Assembly (NCBI GenBank): GCA_028023455.1
Contig: JAQFVV010000049.1
Span: 2,578,036-2,642,035, forward strand
From: Epiperipatus broadwayi
Taxonomy: Eukaryota; Onychophora; Udeonychophora; Euonychophora; Peripatidae
Length of the DNA: 64,000 nt
Direction of reading: 5' to 3'
In this document: in pieces, positions 47,338 to 60,455 of the stretch
Position numbering within the stretch: the first letter of the stretch is position 1
Layout: every line of letters starts with the position of its first letter
The notes under the pieces: model-generated
What the model was told of the DNA's origin: nothing
The model's database searches: none
What the model saw: only the letters and a program-made list of their open reading frames with translations
Position numbers and translations under genes: made by a program

Positions 47338-47558
47338 ATCGTCTCCCACATACATATAATCAGTACTTGGTTTGTATTAAGATATCAAATCTTCAAACTT
47401 TAATGGTCAGGGTTCAATCTACTCCACCATCCAACTCTTTATCCATTAATACCATTGAAAATCTAATGAGGCAACACCCAAATCCCCCAATTGATGCCAA
47501 TATTATTGTCATACTGTCTTAATATAAACTGAGCACTGATTACATATATGTGTGAGAG

Positions 47559-47617
47559 ATGATCTGGACCAACAGATGAGTGCTGATTCAGCACAAAATA
47601 TGTATATTGGAGATTAT
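47559..47617 (+). ncRNA. Hammerhead ribozyme motif (type I), two core changes
   Basis: ATGATCT, bulge GGA, CCAA, core CAGATGA (U4 to A), perfect stem II GTGCT/AGCAC around GATTC, AAAA (for GAAA), ATATGTAT, A, TTGG-AGATTAT. CCAA/TTGG pairs fully and the outer stem pairs with one G-U/T change. The box B of the pol III promoter lies about 80 bp downstream. Confidence 0.75.
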
Positions 47618-47645
47618 TTATCTTTTACACATGTGTGTGGTTATG

Positions 47646-47708
47646 TGTATCAATTGTATGAGAAAAAGCAGATAGCTGAAGGGAGCCTGAAAGTCTGTGT
47701 TCAAATCC
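47646..47708 (+). promoter_or_regulatory. tRNA-like pol III promoter (A and B boxes) of the HHR repeat
   Basis: 'tgtatcaattgtatgag' resembles a box A and 'tgttcaaatcc' a box B (consensus GGTTCRANTCC). The spacing is about 50 bp, within the tRNA range. Counterparts are at 8733-8744 (+) and, reversed, at 7886-7905, 8337-8356 and 24560-24575. Conservation of this end across copies supports a functional origin. Activity here is inferred. Confidence 0.55.
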
Positions 47709-47717
47709 CTTATATAA

Positions 47718-50700
47718 AAGCACACTTTTATAAATCTAATGTTATTTTTACAATGTATTTGCTCACAAATGTTCATAAAACAATTATCAACTGACATGGC
47801 CACACATGCATATTTTGGTGTGCAGTTAAAGAATCCTGATCCAATGATACAGTTATATTCCTATAAATAAATTCTAAGCACTCAGAAAATTAAGAAAAGT
47901 TTCAGTGTAGACATATCCTAGATTTAGCTAAGTTCTTTCAATATCTTGGTTATAATATATTTATAAAATTTTTTTTATAGATTGAAATGTAACTGTTTTT
48001 AAAAATAAATTAATATGTAATTCATTTTAAAATGACTACCCTGACATTAAAAATCTCAAAAATCATAAATTGAATGAAAAAATGATTTTGATATATAAAC
48101 ACCCAGCAGATGACAAAATTTAATGTGCTGGCCACACATGGTCCATGGGCCTTGGGTTGGTCAGGCCAGTTCTAAATTTATAAATATTTTGTAAATCATT
48201 TTTATGAAAATAATTATATTTATTCCATCATTATAAAATATATATCAAATTTTGATTTGCATATATTTAATTCAAAGATTTTTATGGTAAAAGTGATAAC
48301 ACATCTACCTATCATATGCTTATGATATGGGTTCATATTCAGATCAAGTAAATATAAATATTTTCACAACAGGCTTGAAATCTTTTTAAATAATCAGCCA
48401 CAAATAACCTACTTAAACATTTGATATTGATCAATGAATAATTATTTAGCTATTTTAAATAGATGATAAATCAGAAATAGAAAATGGTTCAAACCCCTGC
48501 AATTCAGTAATTAGCCTGTAAATAGTACCTTATCCATCTCTATTTCTCTATGAAGAATTTTTAAAGAGGTTTTTGCTTTACAATGAGATCTATAATGACT
48601 GCTTTATCATTTATTTACATTTAATTTAATTTTTTCGATCATCATTCCAAACTTCATATATTAATCGATTATTGCAAGAAGGAATACAATAAATATTAAC
48701 ATTAAAAAACATTTTCTTTTCATTTTCTATTTCTTCAGTTCACTAATAATAACATTACTGTTCATTTTTATGATTTTTAAAAGCTTTTATTTCTCTGAGT
48801 AGTAATAAATTCCCACTTTGAGATCTATCTAACTCAAAGATTTTATTATATCAAATGTTTAAAAGACAAAAAAGTAGACTATTTTTCTTAGTTACAAGAT
48901 GGAATAAGATGCTTTTTTAATTGGCCAGCCTTGGATTAGCCTAGCTAGGTTTCTGATTATTATTAGCATGAGACTAAAGATCACAGGTTAATTAAGTTAG
49001 TCAGATGAGTGTTAATGAGTTAAAAATACAACAATAAAAAGCTAGATTTTCAACACTAGTGACAAAGATGTCATAGACCTGTAAGAAATAAAACCATTAT
49101 GATTTTACTTTTATTATTTATTTATATTGTGTTGGCAATGATGTTTTTATCAGAGAAAAAGTTATCCACAGAAGTTTGTTGAGACTGCAGTAAAAACATC
49201 TAGCTGGAGGCAGATAATATTGCTTCTTTACTTTAAGCATCACTTAAGCTCAGGGAAATATATTCTAATAAAAATTGTATTTTTTGTAGATGTGGTAAAA
49301 AAAAGAACTGATAAATAGGTATTAATACAATAAAAAGTCATGTATATTATCACTTCATTTATAATGCAATATCATTTTTCTTGCCTTTTGTTCTATAAAA
49401 GCATTAATTAACTATATAATTTAAAGTTCAACATACTTTGCATTCACTAGATAGTAGAGATAGTCTTTCTTGAATTAGGAGACTTAGATAATTTTTTAAA
49501 TATATTTTAACTTAGAAAAACGAACACAAGTAATTTTAAATGCATAACATGTATATTTTATTATTGAATATTAATGTCTTCAGTAAAATTTAACTTTATT
49601 TAAATTTTCCAATTACATTCAATTGTTATTTATCATTTATTATAAAATTTGGTGATAAATTTAGCATACTGTTGTGGTTTTAAAATATGAAAATTTGCAG
49701 CTAATAAATATGAAATTTATTTGTCGACAAATAAACAAAATATGTACAATTATGCAAATGTAACTATTTTCAATTCCTTTTTTTTCTTTAAAAAACATTT
49801 TTAAAGCATTTCGCAATTCTGCCGATTTTATCATAAATATCCTACAAGAGTAATATAGTTTTAAAATTATATTTGAAAATTTTGATACGTGAACTATTAT
49901 ATTTAATTCATTTAAACTGTACCAAACTCAAAAATTTTCTGTCTGTGGAGACCCTAATGTATGGGGCGTAGTAATAAGTACCTCATGGGACAACATCAGT
50001 TTTATGTCAGATAATCAATCACCTTAAGATTTTTTCACTTTCTATTTTTATTTTTCATTATCAGTAATGGAATGGAAATTTTTGTTCACAGGCAAAAACT
50101 CTGCGAATGAACTAACTGATTTCATCTCGTTAGTATATAAAAAGTATCATATTTTTGCAGTCATTTATTGCAAAAATACTTGATTTTGCTTCTTTTTTGG
50201 ATACGACTTAAAATAATTTTACAATTAGTTTAATTTGTTGGCATAACTCATTATTGTTTGATATGATTGGACAAAATTTACAAAAACAACAAAATATTGA
50301 TTTTAGAAAGATTTATTTAACTGTTTTCATCTTTTTTATTTTATTTCTGATGATTTCATCTACAATTTCTTTTTTGATCCTCGTAAGTATAAATATGGAA
50401 GTGTCTATGTCACTAAGATACTATATATATATTGGATTATTCAGGGCAGTAACAAAAATGTTGATTATAAATAAATTCAAAACTATTAGTTTCTAGCAAA
50501 TTATAAACAGCAGATGGAGCCACTTGCTTAACGAATTATGTTTATCTTAATTTCAATATTACCTTAAAAATCAATAAATAACAGAGATATGAAAAAAAAA
50601 GTACATTATTTGTTATTCAGAACATAGAAACAATTTTTTGAAGATAAACATTACATACGATTTTATTTAATTTTGGTCTAGCAAATTGACTAGCAAAAAT

Positions 50701-51636
50701 GGATCCACAAAACTATGACTGAAAGCACTAACCTTTTTCTTTAAAAAAAAAAAAAAAGGAGCAATAAAATTGAAGTCCGAAAAAAAAAAGTAGACGAATA
50801 AAGGGAGAAAAATCGCTTCAATTAAGTTATATTAAAAACAATTGAAGATACAGCTATATATATATATAAATCTTAATTTCAAATAATAAAATAGTGAAGC
50901 ACTCAAAATTTTTTTATTCATAAAGGAATATTAATTTAATAGTGTTGTCTGTGTATACACGTGACCCTTCAATACTTGGTTCAATAATTAGAGTACCTTT
51001 GTAATATTTATGGTTAAGCCTATATTAGTTCGGTAGTGAATGGCGACAGTGTTTTATAACGACTTAGTGAAATACTGTATGATATTTTTTAAATATTTGT
51101 ATCCCATTTAGGGTCAGAATGAGTGCATATATTCGTTATTGCAAGATTTTCATGTCATAACATGCATACTTAAAGAAAAAAATGTTTTAAAAAAAAATGA
51201 AGGCATTTTTAAACCATGGTAAACAATTATTTCTATAAAGGCTTATCTAAAAATTTTAAATTTTTAACACATTTATTGGATGTCTCTTATAAGCTTTTTG
51301 TAATTTAATTGTTTATAAAAACTCAATATCTTTTCATTAAGTAAGTATAATTCTACTACTTTAATATTAGTTTTTGCTATAATTCTTTCCAAAAAATTAT
51401 TTGAAGAGGAAGTATTTATTTTGCATGTTGTTGTTATTATTACCATTATCATCAGCTTGCGATAAACAAGGATTATGATTTAGAGCTAAAAGTTGTATTT
51501 CTCATAACTCTTTATTTATATATAGCTAACATTTGACCTTATATTGAACATTATAAAGTAATGGAGATGAAACATCTTAATTCATTTTTCATTTATTAGA
51601 TAAATTATTCAGAATAGGATATTTTGATACAATTAT
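47718..51636. other. AT-rich DNA; tRNA-like scraps only
   Basis: No gene was supported. A tRNA-like SINE scrap lies at 48284-48345 ('tggtaaaagtgataacac', 'gggttcatattc') and a possible reversed one at about 48490-48530 ('ggttcaaacccc'). Sequence near 49576-49635 resembles 37908-37968 inside the 2.2 kb element. A less AT-rich phrase, 'tgtggagaccctaatgtatg', lies near 49943. Confidence 0.5.
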
Positions 51637-51926
51637 TCATAAATAATCAATCAAAATAAGATTGAAATAAACAACTATTAGTAATTATATTATAATATTT
51701 ATCGAACCGGCTTTCATCTCCATTGAGAACTTCTCAAGATATTATACTATACAATTCACATAGCCATCTACTGGACATTATTTACATTAAAGTGCTATGT
51801 GAATTGTATAGTATAATATCTTGAGAAGGTCTCAATGGAGATGAAAGCCAGTTTGATAAATATTATGTTATAGTTATTAATAAGTGTTTATTTCAATCTT
51901 ATTTTGATTGATTATTTATTTATGAC
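51637..51926. repeat. 290 bp palindromic MITE-like element
   Basis: The left arm, 'aatcaatcaaaataagattg', 'aatatttatcgaaccggctt', 'tctccattgagaacttctca', 'tatactatacaattcacata', returns inverted on the right to 'attttgattgattattta'. The arms are about 130 bp with a loop of about 20-25 bp ('ctactggacattatttac'). No ORF lies inside. It is not related by eye to FB-1. Confidence 0.9.
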
Positions 51927-54900
51927 AACATTATGGACAAATAAAATGTATTGGATATTTGATCATTATAGTAACATTTATTCATTGCTTACTTTGTTGC
52001 CACCTCTCATTATTGTCCATATGCCGATCTCTGTTACATCTACAGCTACTACTATGATGTATTATTTTCAACTTGTTTCTTTAATTTCACTTGCTCTTAA
52101 AAACAACAATTTTACTTGACTTACTCTTTTTCATCATCCTTGTATTACTCAACTCATGTCTTACTTTAAATTCTATTTTATTTTCACATACTAACTGAAT
52201 TTGACACTCTTTAACTGGCAGTACCTTTTTCATATGAATTTCATCCTGACAAAATTAATGCAAAATTTTTTTTTGTTCTAGCTAGACTGAATTTTACTAT
52301 ATTTTATTTCTCTTTACTTAATTCTAATTATTTTTTATTCTGTGAACAATGTAATAATTTCTCAATGAATTGCTTTCAATAAGAAATAAAATTAAGTTAG
52401 GAATATCCAAAGTTTTAAATCAGTTACAAAAGTATTTAAGATGTACTGTATATAAGATCAAATCAAAATGATTAAAAGACTTTGATGCCAGTAATTAGTG
52501 AGTTTAAATTAAAGGATATATAAAATAATAGTGTCCTACCTCTTAAAAACAAGCCATTTCTCTGGTTCTTGAAATACAAAATAACATATTTGAAGACAAA
52601 CATATTTTTGCTAATATAATAAAATTGAAGGCAGAACATTTAAAATTAAACCACATATATAATATATATGTACCCCCATAAAAAGTGTTTTATTTCAAAC
52701 TCTACATCAAGTAATTTACTTAAAAGTAAAGCAGTATCATCTATATATATATCAATAATTCTTATGGAGATGAGAGGATATTAGATACTATAAATAATGC
52801 ATTTCAAATTTGTGGGTTACTGCAACCAGATTTTTCACTTTGACCTGCATGTGAGAGCTTTTGTAAACCAAGGTGTTTAGTGTTTTATTTTATTTTTCTA
52901 CCCAAGCTTGTGATGAAGATAGATGTCACTTAGAAATAGATTAATAAGAAAGAGTTATGCAAGAAGTAAATCAAAAATCAAAATGATGTGGTGAAGTCAC
53001 AGATCTGGCATGAAATATTAAATAAAATCTTGAAATATTTATATTCACTTTCCAAAAATAAATTAATTATGATCAAACATTATTTGATTATCATTAATAA
53101 TTGTGTTGTTATTGGTTGCATTTTTTTCAATATGTCATTGAATGACATGTATGATGAAAGCCAGTTAATGACGTACAATAAATGACATTATATTAAAAAG
53201 TTGAAGGCTTAAAAATATTAAGTCCTTCAATAACAACTCTTGGCAAGTCCATGTAAAATGCTCAGTTGAGTCTTTTCCATAAATTTTATCAGTACAAATA
53301 ACTGTTTCCTTTTATTTTTTATTCACAGCTTTATAGTTATTAAAGATATGCTGTCTATATCTGTTATTTTAGGTTTTCACATACCAATGAATTGAACTTT
53401 AGATCCCAGACCAAGTAGTACAAGTTTATCCCATCATGATATTTTTTTTATGGCTTCTTTTCATAAAGTCTTGTTTAGCTTGTGAGAATAAGTAATTCCA
53501 TAAATATATATGTAATAAAATCTAATGTTATATATACATATAACTCAGATCTCTGAAATATACTTTACAGGTATTATATATATATATATATTTCATGATA
53601 AGCTCAGTAGAGGGTGCTGTAATATTAATTATTTCAATTCTTTAATATAACTTATATAATTTTATTACGTTAAAAGTAATGTGGAATAACGATTTTTGAA
53701 AAAAGTCTTATTTATTGCGATGATGATGATGATAATAAAGTAAAATAAGGTATCAAAAATAAAAAGCAAATTACAAACTGCTTGTATATAAGAAGCACAT
53801 GGAGATTATTATTATGAAATGACGGTAACTATTTGAAAGTAATTACCGTCAAGACATATGACGATGAAAAACCTCTTTAAGGATAAAATGTATTATAATA
53901 TTTAGAAGACAATTCTATATAGATTTTACTCTTAAATCTCTTCTTTTAATATCAGATAGCATTTTGAATGCAGGATACTTAATACTAATTACAATAACCT
54001 AAATAGTTATTTTTTCTAAATACATTTATCAGATAGTTAGATCGATCACCATGAAATTAAAAACAATCTAATTATGAAAAAAAAAATACACATAATGAAA
54101 GATCAATTTTTTAAGTTTTCGTAACGCAAACACACAAGTATATATACATTTTAAGATTTAAAGATTTATATATATACAATTTTCTTTGTTATTTTTTAAA
54201 TATAAATTTCAAGATAAAATTTAGATGCAAACTAAAATAAAAAAATATATATATTTATTGCTTTTTCTCTCTCTAAATAAATAAATTATAAATTAAATCA
54301 ATATAAAAATAAATAAAAAAGAATTCAACACAGTGTATCCAATTATCTTTTATATAGCAGCACAATGTAATAGATAGATGGAAGATTTAGCTTTTGTTGC
54401 ATCTACCTATCTATCTTTTCATACGTTCGTTAGTCCATCTATTTATCTACTCAAATATCTCTCAACTCTTCTATCCATCCATCCATTTATCTTTCTAATT
54501 ATCTGTCAGTTAGTCACACAAATAATCAAGAATTCTAAATAATTACGATCAAATGTGATTCAAAGAATTAAATTCAAGGCTGCCACAAACAGGTGTGCAG
54601 GCTTGCAGGGCACAAAAGCACTTCATCAATGGGGACATCAAATTGCTTTAATAATTCATAAAATTTATATGTAAATGAAAATGTTTAATTTTCAAATCAC
54701 CCCATTGCTAGAAATGTTCTGATTGCTAATATTTATATTTAAATGTAAGAGGATTACTTTTTTACTCAGTCTTGTGATAATTGTTTGCAATATACTAAAT
54801 ATTATATAGTATACCATTGAATTAAACTGAACAGACTGGAACCATTTTGCTGTGATAGTTAATACAATTTATATGTAATTGAAAATGTTTAGATTTCCAA

Positions 54901-57900
54901 CTTACTTTTATTTAACCAACCTAATTTATATAGAAACGACACATTACTATTAATAATTTATTTAAAAATAAATCTATTTAAAATATTATCTCATAATAAT
55001 TAGGTCTAGTAGTTAATTTACTTTATCATTCATGTTTCTAAGCCCTTCTACTGTGTATTCAGAATAGCAGAAGTGTTGGAGTATCAGATGCGGAAATGTA
55101 TGATCAGGGGATTAATTCCAGTGCAATTCTGACTTTTATTTAAATCCCAATATAATCTTTTTTCTTTTTAATAATACTAATATATATATTAATACTGATA
55201 TAATTTTTTATATGTTTTACTAATCTACTTTTCATTGAATTTGAAGTGTTTTGTAATTTGATACTTAACTAAATAAAATTCATAACTGATTTTTAATATT
55301 CCAAATCCAAGAAAAGCAGAATTTGTAGAAACAACCTTTTTTTAAAAAAGATACCATTGCATGTATTTCATTAAAATATTATTGTTAATACCACTATGAT
55401 ATAATATCACTTGTAACCAATCAATTGGGAAAGTGCCTACAAAATCCTTATCTATTCTAGTGGAAGAAACCATTTATTTGATTCTTTTATAGTTGTTATA
55501 ATCTATCATTAAATAAAAAAAGTGCAAGGTGTGGTGATGGCATCTAAAAATTTATTGAACAAACAATGTGTGAAAATTTCTTCTCTTAAATCCTTAAACC
55601 CCCTAAATATCATATACTAAGTTATTGATACTAAAATAACAAGCATACAAAAATTAAATTATATAGTAGTGTAAATATTCTATTATTAAATGAATATTTG
55701 AGAAGCTAACTTTGTTAATAGAAAACATAAGAAGTTATGCATAAAACATTCAGAATGAAACCAAGTAAAAAACATGAATATATTAGAGTTGACTTAATTA
55801 AAGCTAATCATTATTTAACATATTATGGACACTGAAGTCAGGAGAGTTAATATGTAAATAAAAAGATAAAAATGTAAATAATTATCATTTTTTAATATTA
55901 TTCTGTCTTTCTTAAACAAAATTATATATAATTCATTTTGTTTTAATTCACTAATTTTATTTAATGGGAAAGGAGGAGGGGAGGGGATTTTTCATACGAT
56001 AAAAAACAATTTATTTAAAAATTATCTTACTTGTAAATATAGGTATATTAAAATTGCACAAATTAGTCCTTATAATATAGAAAAAAAATATTTATTTATT
56101 GTAAATTATAAATATGATTTGGGATTAATATTTGAGAAAACAAAATACATATAATGCAATATATATATAAATAAATTTCTTCAATGTTTTATTGAGAATC
56201 TGTTAATAACATCATTGTAATTTATTTTTTCTTGTGAATTCTGATTGAAAAGATGAAAATGCTAATAAATTGAATAGAATCAATCATTCATGACCTATGC
56301 TGATTTCACATTAAAGTGAGCATAAAACATTTACATATACATTGTACATACTGAAAAATCTGTGTAATCTCTAACCAGTGCTTCTATATGTGATATTCAT
56401 TGTAGGGCCTACAAATTACAGAGTTTTAGCAAAAAGAAATATAATTTCACTTAGCATGTGATAAAATCTATTTTTTGATTTTCACAAAAAATGCACTCAT
56501 GCAGGCCCTGGACCTTAATAAATGCAAGGTCTTGTGCCTGTAAACTGCATATAAGCTGGATCTGATCATGGGACTAGAGGCACTGGAATTTAGCTTGTAC
56601 AAGGACACATTTTACCCATGCAGCAGCTCTGAATTGTTTGGTTAATTAAAAATATAAGAGAACTTTCAATTTAAATAAAATAAAGTGTAATTATTTACAA
56701 TTATTTTTATATTTTAAAAAATGATGAATTATAAAATAATTTTAAAACAGCATATAGAAATTGATTTAAATATATATAAATAATTGTCATGAAAATTAAT
56801 CATGTGTTTAAAGTCTTTAATTCCTCTAATAAATAAATGTCAATATAGCTGAAAGACATGAATAGTGACATAGGAATGATCTGGTTTTTTAGGGTAGGTA
56901 ATGACTGGCAATTTTATAAAATTACAACTAAAGAAGAGTATACTTAAAAATCTATTCTGACTCATTATATCAACAATAATACCATATGACTTTTTAATAT
57001 GTCTGTGAAAGCAATTCTTTTCCTTCTACCCAAGAAGCATTTACTATAAATGTGAATGCTTTAAAGTTATAATATGAACTCACAAGATCAATTTATGGCT
57101 TTTGTTAGTGAGAACATATAAATTGTTTAGAAGGTATAAATATGTATAGAAGACTTTATAGAAAAATGAGAAATAAAACAGATAAAGGCAAAAAGAGAGA
57201 TTGTAGAAATAGAATATACTGAAATAATACATTTGATAAAAACAGAAAAGATAAGTTATTACTGAAGAAAATATTAGATAAGAAAATGGAAACCTTATAT
57301 AATTTATTGATAAGGTAAAAATTTTTTTTCTATTTTAATTGAAATAAATAAATATAGATATTGATGAAAATAATTTGTGCTATAATGAATAAAAAACTTT
57401 TTAAGATGAAAGCTAACACAATATCAGTGATTAAGAATAATTAATATGACATGAGTTTTTTTTGCATGCCTACTCATATGCTTTTAAGAGTAATTTTTTC
57501 ATTATACGCAAGAGCCATTTATTGTAAACCTGCATAACCAATAGATATCAAATCATATAGTGTGATAATAAGCACATAATGTGAGTGGTTTCTAGTTTTT
57601 GCTTTCATCAATGAGGACTTCAAGCTTCAAATCTGGAACTAATGCATTCAGACATCTAACAAACACTTTTTATTTCTTCATATTATTCTGTGTTATAACC
57701 TGAAATGAAAAAAAAAAAAAAATTGTATTCAAGCCAGCTTCCTTGCATGGTGTTACTTGGCATAAAACATATCTCTAAAAATATAGAAGCTGATCTTATA
57801 TCATATTTATATAACTTTGCAATCTTTGGGTTAAAAATCTTTTTTTAATTTTGGCTATTAGATTGAATAATATAAAGTAATAAAAGATGTCTGTTAGATA

Positions 57901-58560
57901 CACAGGAGCATTAGTTCTAGCTTTGAGTCCTATGTTCTTATCTGTGAAAGCAAACAACAGGACTGAAATAGAGATGTAGATATAATACTCTATCATTCTG
58001 AGTTCACTTATTACTCAGCCTTACAATATATTTATTGCTGGATCTAAAAGAACACAAAGATAACTGCATTTGAAAATACCTAGATGTGAAATTAATGACA
58101 TTCCAAATAAATTACAAAAAGTAGATGAAAAAGTGTTTAAGATAATTATTTGAAGTTTTTAACTTATGTCTCAAAAGGTGATCATTAGCTTTCTTTCAAC
58201 AGTAATGAGTTCATTAGAAAAATGCTTTTACCACAATCAGCTTAATTTCATCAGAGAATAAGCTGTTTTTGAGAATCTCCAATGGACAGATTTTTAAGAG
58301 ATTAGACATGTTTTACTTGAATACCACTTTGGTTTTAGTAAAAGTATACAAAAAACAAGTACAGAATTGGACAGGTGAAAATTGTTGTTGAAATATATAT
58401 TTAAAAAAGTAAAAGTCATTTCATATTTGTTTTATGTAGCTTAAAAAGGGAGTGAATTGGATTCGTTTTTTGGATATTTAGAAAGAGAAATGAAATATGT
58501 TTTTGGAAAATTTGTATATGAATCATAAAAGTTAAAAAAATATAACACATACCATACTCT
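51927..58560. other. AT-rich DNA without recognisable gene
   Basis: No gene was supported. A small inverted repeat, 'gacggtaa'/'ttaccgtc', lies near 53822-53850. A (GAT)n run is near 53719-53733. Degenerate ATCT/ATCC tetranucleotide repeats lie at about 54370-54500. A tRNA-like scrap is near 55060-55130 ('gttggagtatcagatgcgg' ... 'ggggattaattccagt'). A less AT-rich stretch at 56490-56640 ('gcaggccctggaccttaata') is of unknown nature. Confidence 0.5.
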
Positions 58561-58563
58561 TTC

Positions 58564-58622
58564 CAAAACAAGTCAACACTTAAACAATCCCAATATCAAT
58601 AACAATCAACAATATCAAACCT
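58564..58622. repeat. Single arm of fold-back element FB-3
   Basis: 'aagtcaacacttaaacaatc', 'ccaatatcaataacaatcaa' and 'caatatcaaa' match the left arm of FB-3 at 59813-59870. No partner arm lies nearby. Confidence 0.7.
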
Positions 58623-58737
58623 TCCCTTTAATAATATATACTTATGTAGACATGGGAAATATGCAATTATATTGACACATGTTTTTCAAATATATGTATA
58701 TGGATAAGTATAAAACAGTGATAAACATTTAAGATAC

Positions 58738-59528
58738 AATGCAATGTGGTGTGCTATGGCTTCTCCTTTATTGAAGTCAGGAATCTCTCAGCCACTATAA
58801 CTAGAGAAACATGTTACCAACTTCTCTTTCCTTTCCATTCCCCACCCTAAGTTTTTTTCATATTTTTTTCTATCCTGCTCCATACCATTCCTGCAACATC
58901 ATTATTGTCCACACTATGGCCTTTATATTTAGATTCTCCTTATCTTTTTCTAAACCCAGCATAAAAACCAAGAATCCATTTTCTGTATAATCACTTTGTT
59001 TATATTTATTCTCCCACAACATTATTTGTATACTTTCTACTTGTAAGCATTTACATTAAATTAGAAGATATCTAATATTTTCAATGCCTTTCTTATATAA
59101 CTTGAAGACTAAATCACCCACATTTCTCTATTTAGCTGTATATTCCCTTGTGGCTAACAATCTTGTTTGAGCCTTAAACCCTAAACTATTTTTCTTGCTA
59201 TTATCATAAATTATCTCACATCCAATATTTTGTTTACTTTTATATATATTTAAACTGTTTTTACTCTCTATTTTTTTATTAATGCATCCATTCTTGTATC
59301 CCATTCTTGGTTACTATAACACTCAACAATTCTCCTAACACAATCACTCTATCTTTTGTACAAGTATCCTGACATAAAGTCTGCATCCAAATCTTCAAAT
59401 CATACTGTTTCTCACCCATCTTATTACCTATCCTTTACTTGTACCCCAAATAAATACTATTTTGACAATTCTCTTACTATCCATAAATTGCAATTTACTG
59501 AACATTTCCATTTTGCTTTTTGCAGCTA
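58738..59528 (-). mobile_element. Second copy of the CR1/L2-like LINE, 5'-truncated
   Basis: It aligns with 11840-12650 along its whole length: 'cttctcctttattgaagtca', 'cctttccattccccaccct', 'tatcctgctccataccatt', 'tctgtataatcactttgttt' and 'catttccattttgctttttgc' all have counterparts. The match stops abruptly near 59528, the usual 5' truncation of LINE copies. The encoded C-terminal domain is broken by stops, and the Cys/His motif has eroded (its 'CKFC' region is changed). It is independent of the 11.8 kb copy. Confidence 0.85.
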
Positions 59529-59802
59529 GGTGCAATATTCTCCAGTGCCAAAATGATTTACATTATAGATGAAAAATGAATCAATTTTTTGTCTGCTAAC
59601 TGAGATCTTATTTAAATAATAGATTAAAACAATAATAACAATTAGAATATCAAATCAACTGAGATATTTTTGCAGCCTCAGAAGGCTGAGTTAATTTCTA
59701 TCCATTTTAATACCTTGCAAACAACTTCCAATGATTATATGCAAATAAGCAATAAATATAAATATTAAATATTTATCAGTGCTGTAAATTTTTATCATAT
59801 AT

Positions 59803-59980
59803 ATCATTAAAAACCAGTCAACTTTTAGACAATCCCGATATCAATAACAATCAACAATTTCAAAATGTTGTCAAAGCAACTTCATTCTAACAATAAAGTA
59901 GGTTGCCTTGACAACAGTTTAAAATTGTTGAGTGTTATTAATATTGGGATTGGCTAAGCATTGACTGGTTTTTAATGATT
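59803..59980. repeat. Fold-back element FB-3
   Basis: The left arm, 'cattaaaaaccagtcaactt', 'aatcccgatatcaataacaa', 'tcaacaatttcaaaatgttg', returns inverted as 'gacaacagtttaaaattgtt', 'gagtgttattaatattggga' and 'ttgactggtttttaatg'. The arms are about 75 bp and the loop about 20 bp. A half copy lies at 58.56 kb. Confidence 0.88.
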
Positions 59981-60103
59981 ACTTACCAACCCATTTAGCC
60001 TTGAACATTATTATACTCGATATGTATATGTGCAATATGTGGAATGTATTCAATTCATATATATTTTTTCAGATATTTTTTGTATTTTCTAAATAAAATT
60101 TTT

Positions 60104-60214
60104 GTCTTGCGTTGTTAGCCGAGAGGTATCGCAGCCGCCATGCAAGCAAGTAGTTGTTTGCAGACGGTTGTGGGTTCGCGTCCCGGCCGATGCTATGACA
60201 CATGGAAAAAAAAA
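60104..60214 (+). mobile_element. SINE-A copy 5
   Basis: It begins 'gtcttgcgttgttagccgag' and has box A 'tagccgagagg' (60116-60126), box B 'ggttcgcgtcc' (60173-60183), 'gatgctatgacacatgg' and a poly(A) tail to 60214. It is nearly identical to copy 3 at 23.53 kb. No clear target-site duplication was found. Short frames across it on either strand are incidental. Confidence 0.88.
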
Positions 60215-60319
60215 TACAGCTTTGATAATGACAATAATCATGGTTGAAATGTAAGAAATAAAAACCTCTATCATAATGCAAACTCAGAATAAACAAAGCT
60301 TTAAAAGAAATATGTTATC

Positions 60320-60455
60320 ATGTTGGATTTATTGCTTGGAAGTTCATAAGAAGTTTGAACACCAGAAATGTGAACACAAAATCGATCTTGGGACTTCCTG
60401 GTCCCAAGTTGGACACTCTATCAACAGGTCCAAACAACACAAGATGTTATTAGAT
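60320..60455 (-). mobile_element. SINE-B copy
   Basis: The minus strand reads 'tttggacctgttgatagag' (A-box-like), 'gggaccaggaagtcccaag', 'atcgattttgtgttcac' (box-B-like region) and 'cttccaagcaataaatcc' at the tail. It matches 22.39 kb in order and spacing. Confidence 0.65.

Larger units (their letters stand above)
47180..47717. mobile_element. HHR repeat, copy e: inverted dimer with ~190 bp arms
   Basis: The left arm (minus orientation) begins at 'gagggagttgaacacacac' and carries a hammerhead relic (47279-47337). The middle (about 47395-47515) holds the 'ctccaccatccaactcttta' body. The right arm (plus) repeats the left arm inverted, with a hammerhead core (47559-47617), A-box-like 'tgtatcaattgtatgag' (about 47646) and box B 'tgttcaaatcc' (about 47698-47708), and ends 'cccttata'. 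Both ends are tRNA-like and end in TATA-type sequence. Confidence 0.88.

Noticed and set aside
47304-47794. Frames of 72 and 80 codons on plus
   Set aside because: They lie across the HHR repeat and its inverted arm. Homologous positions in other copies do not keep the frame.
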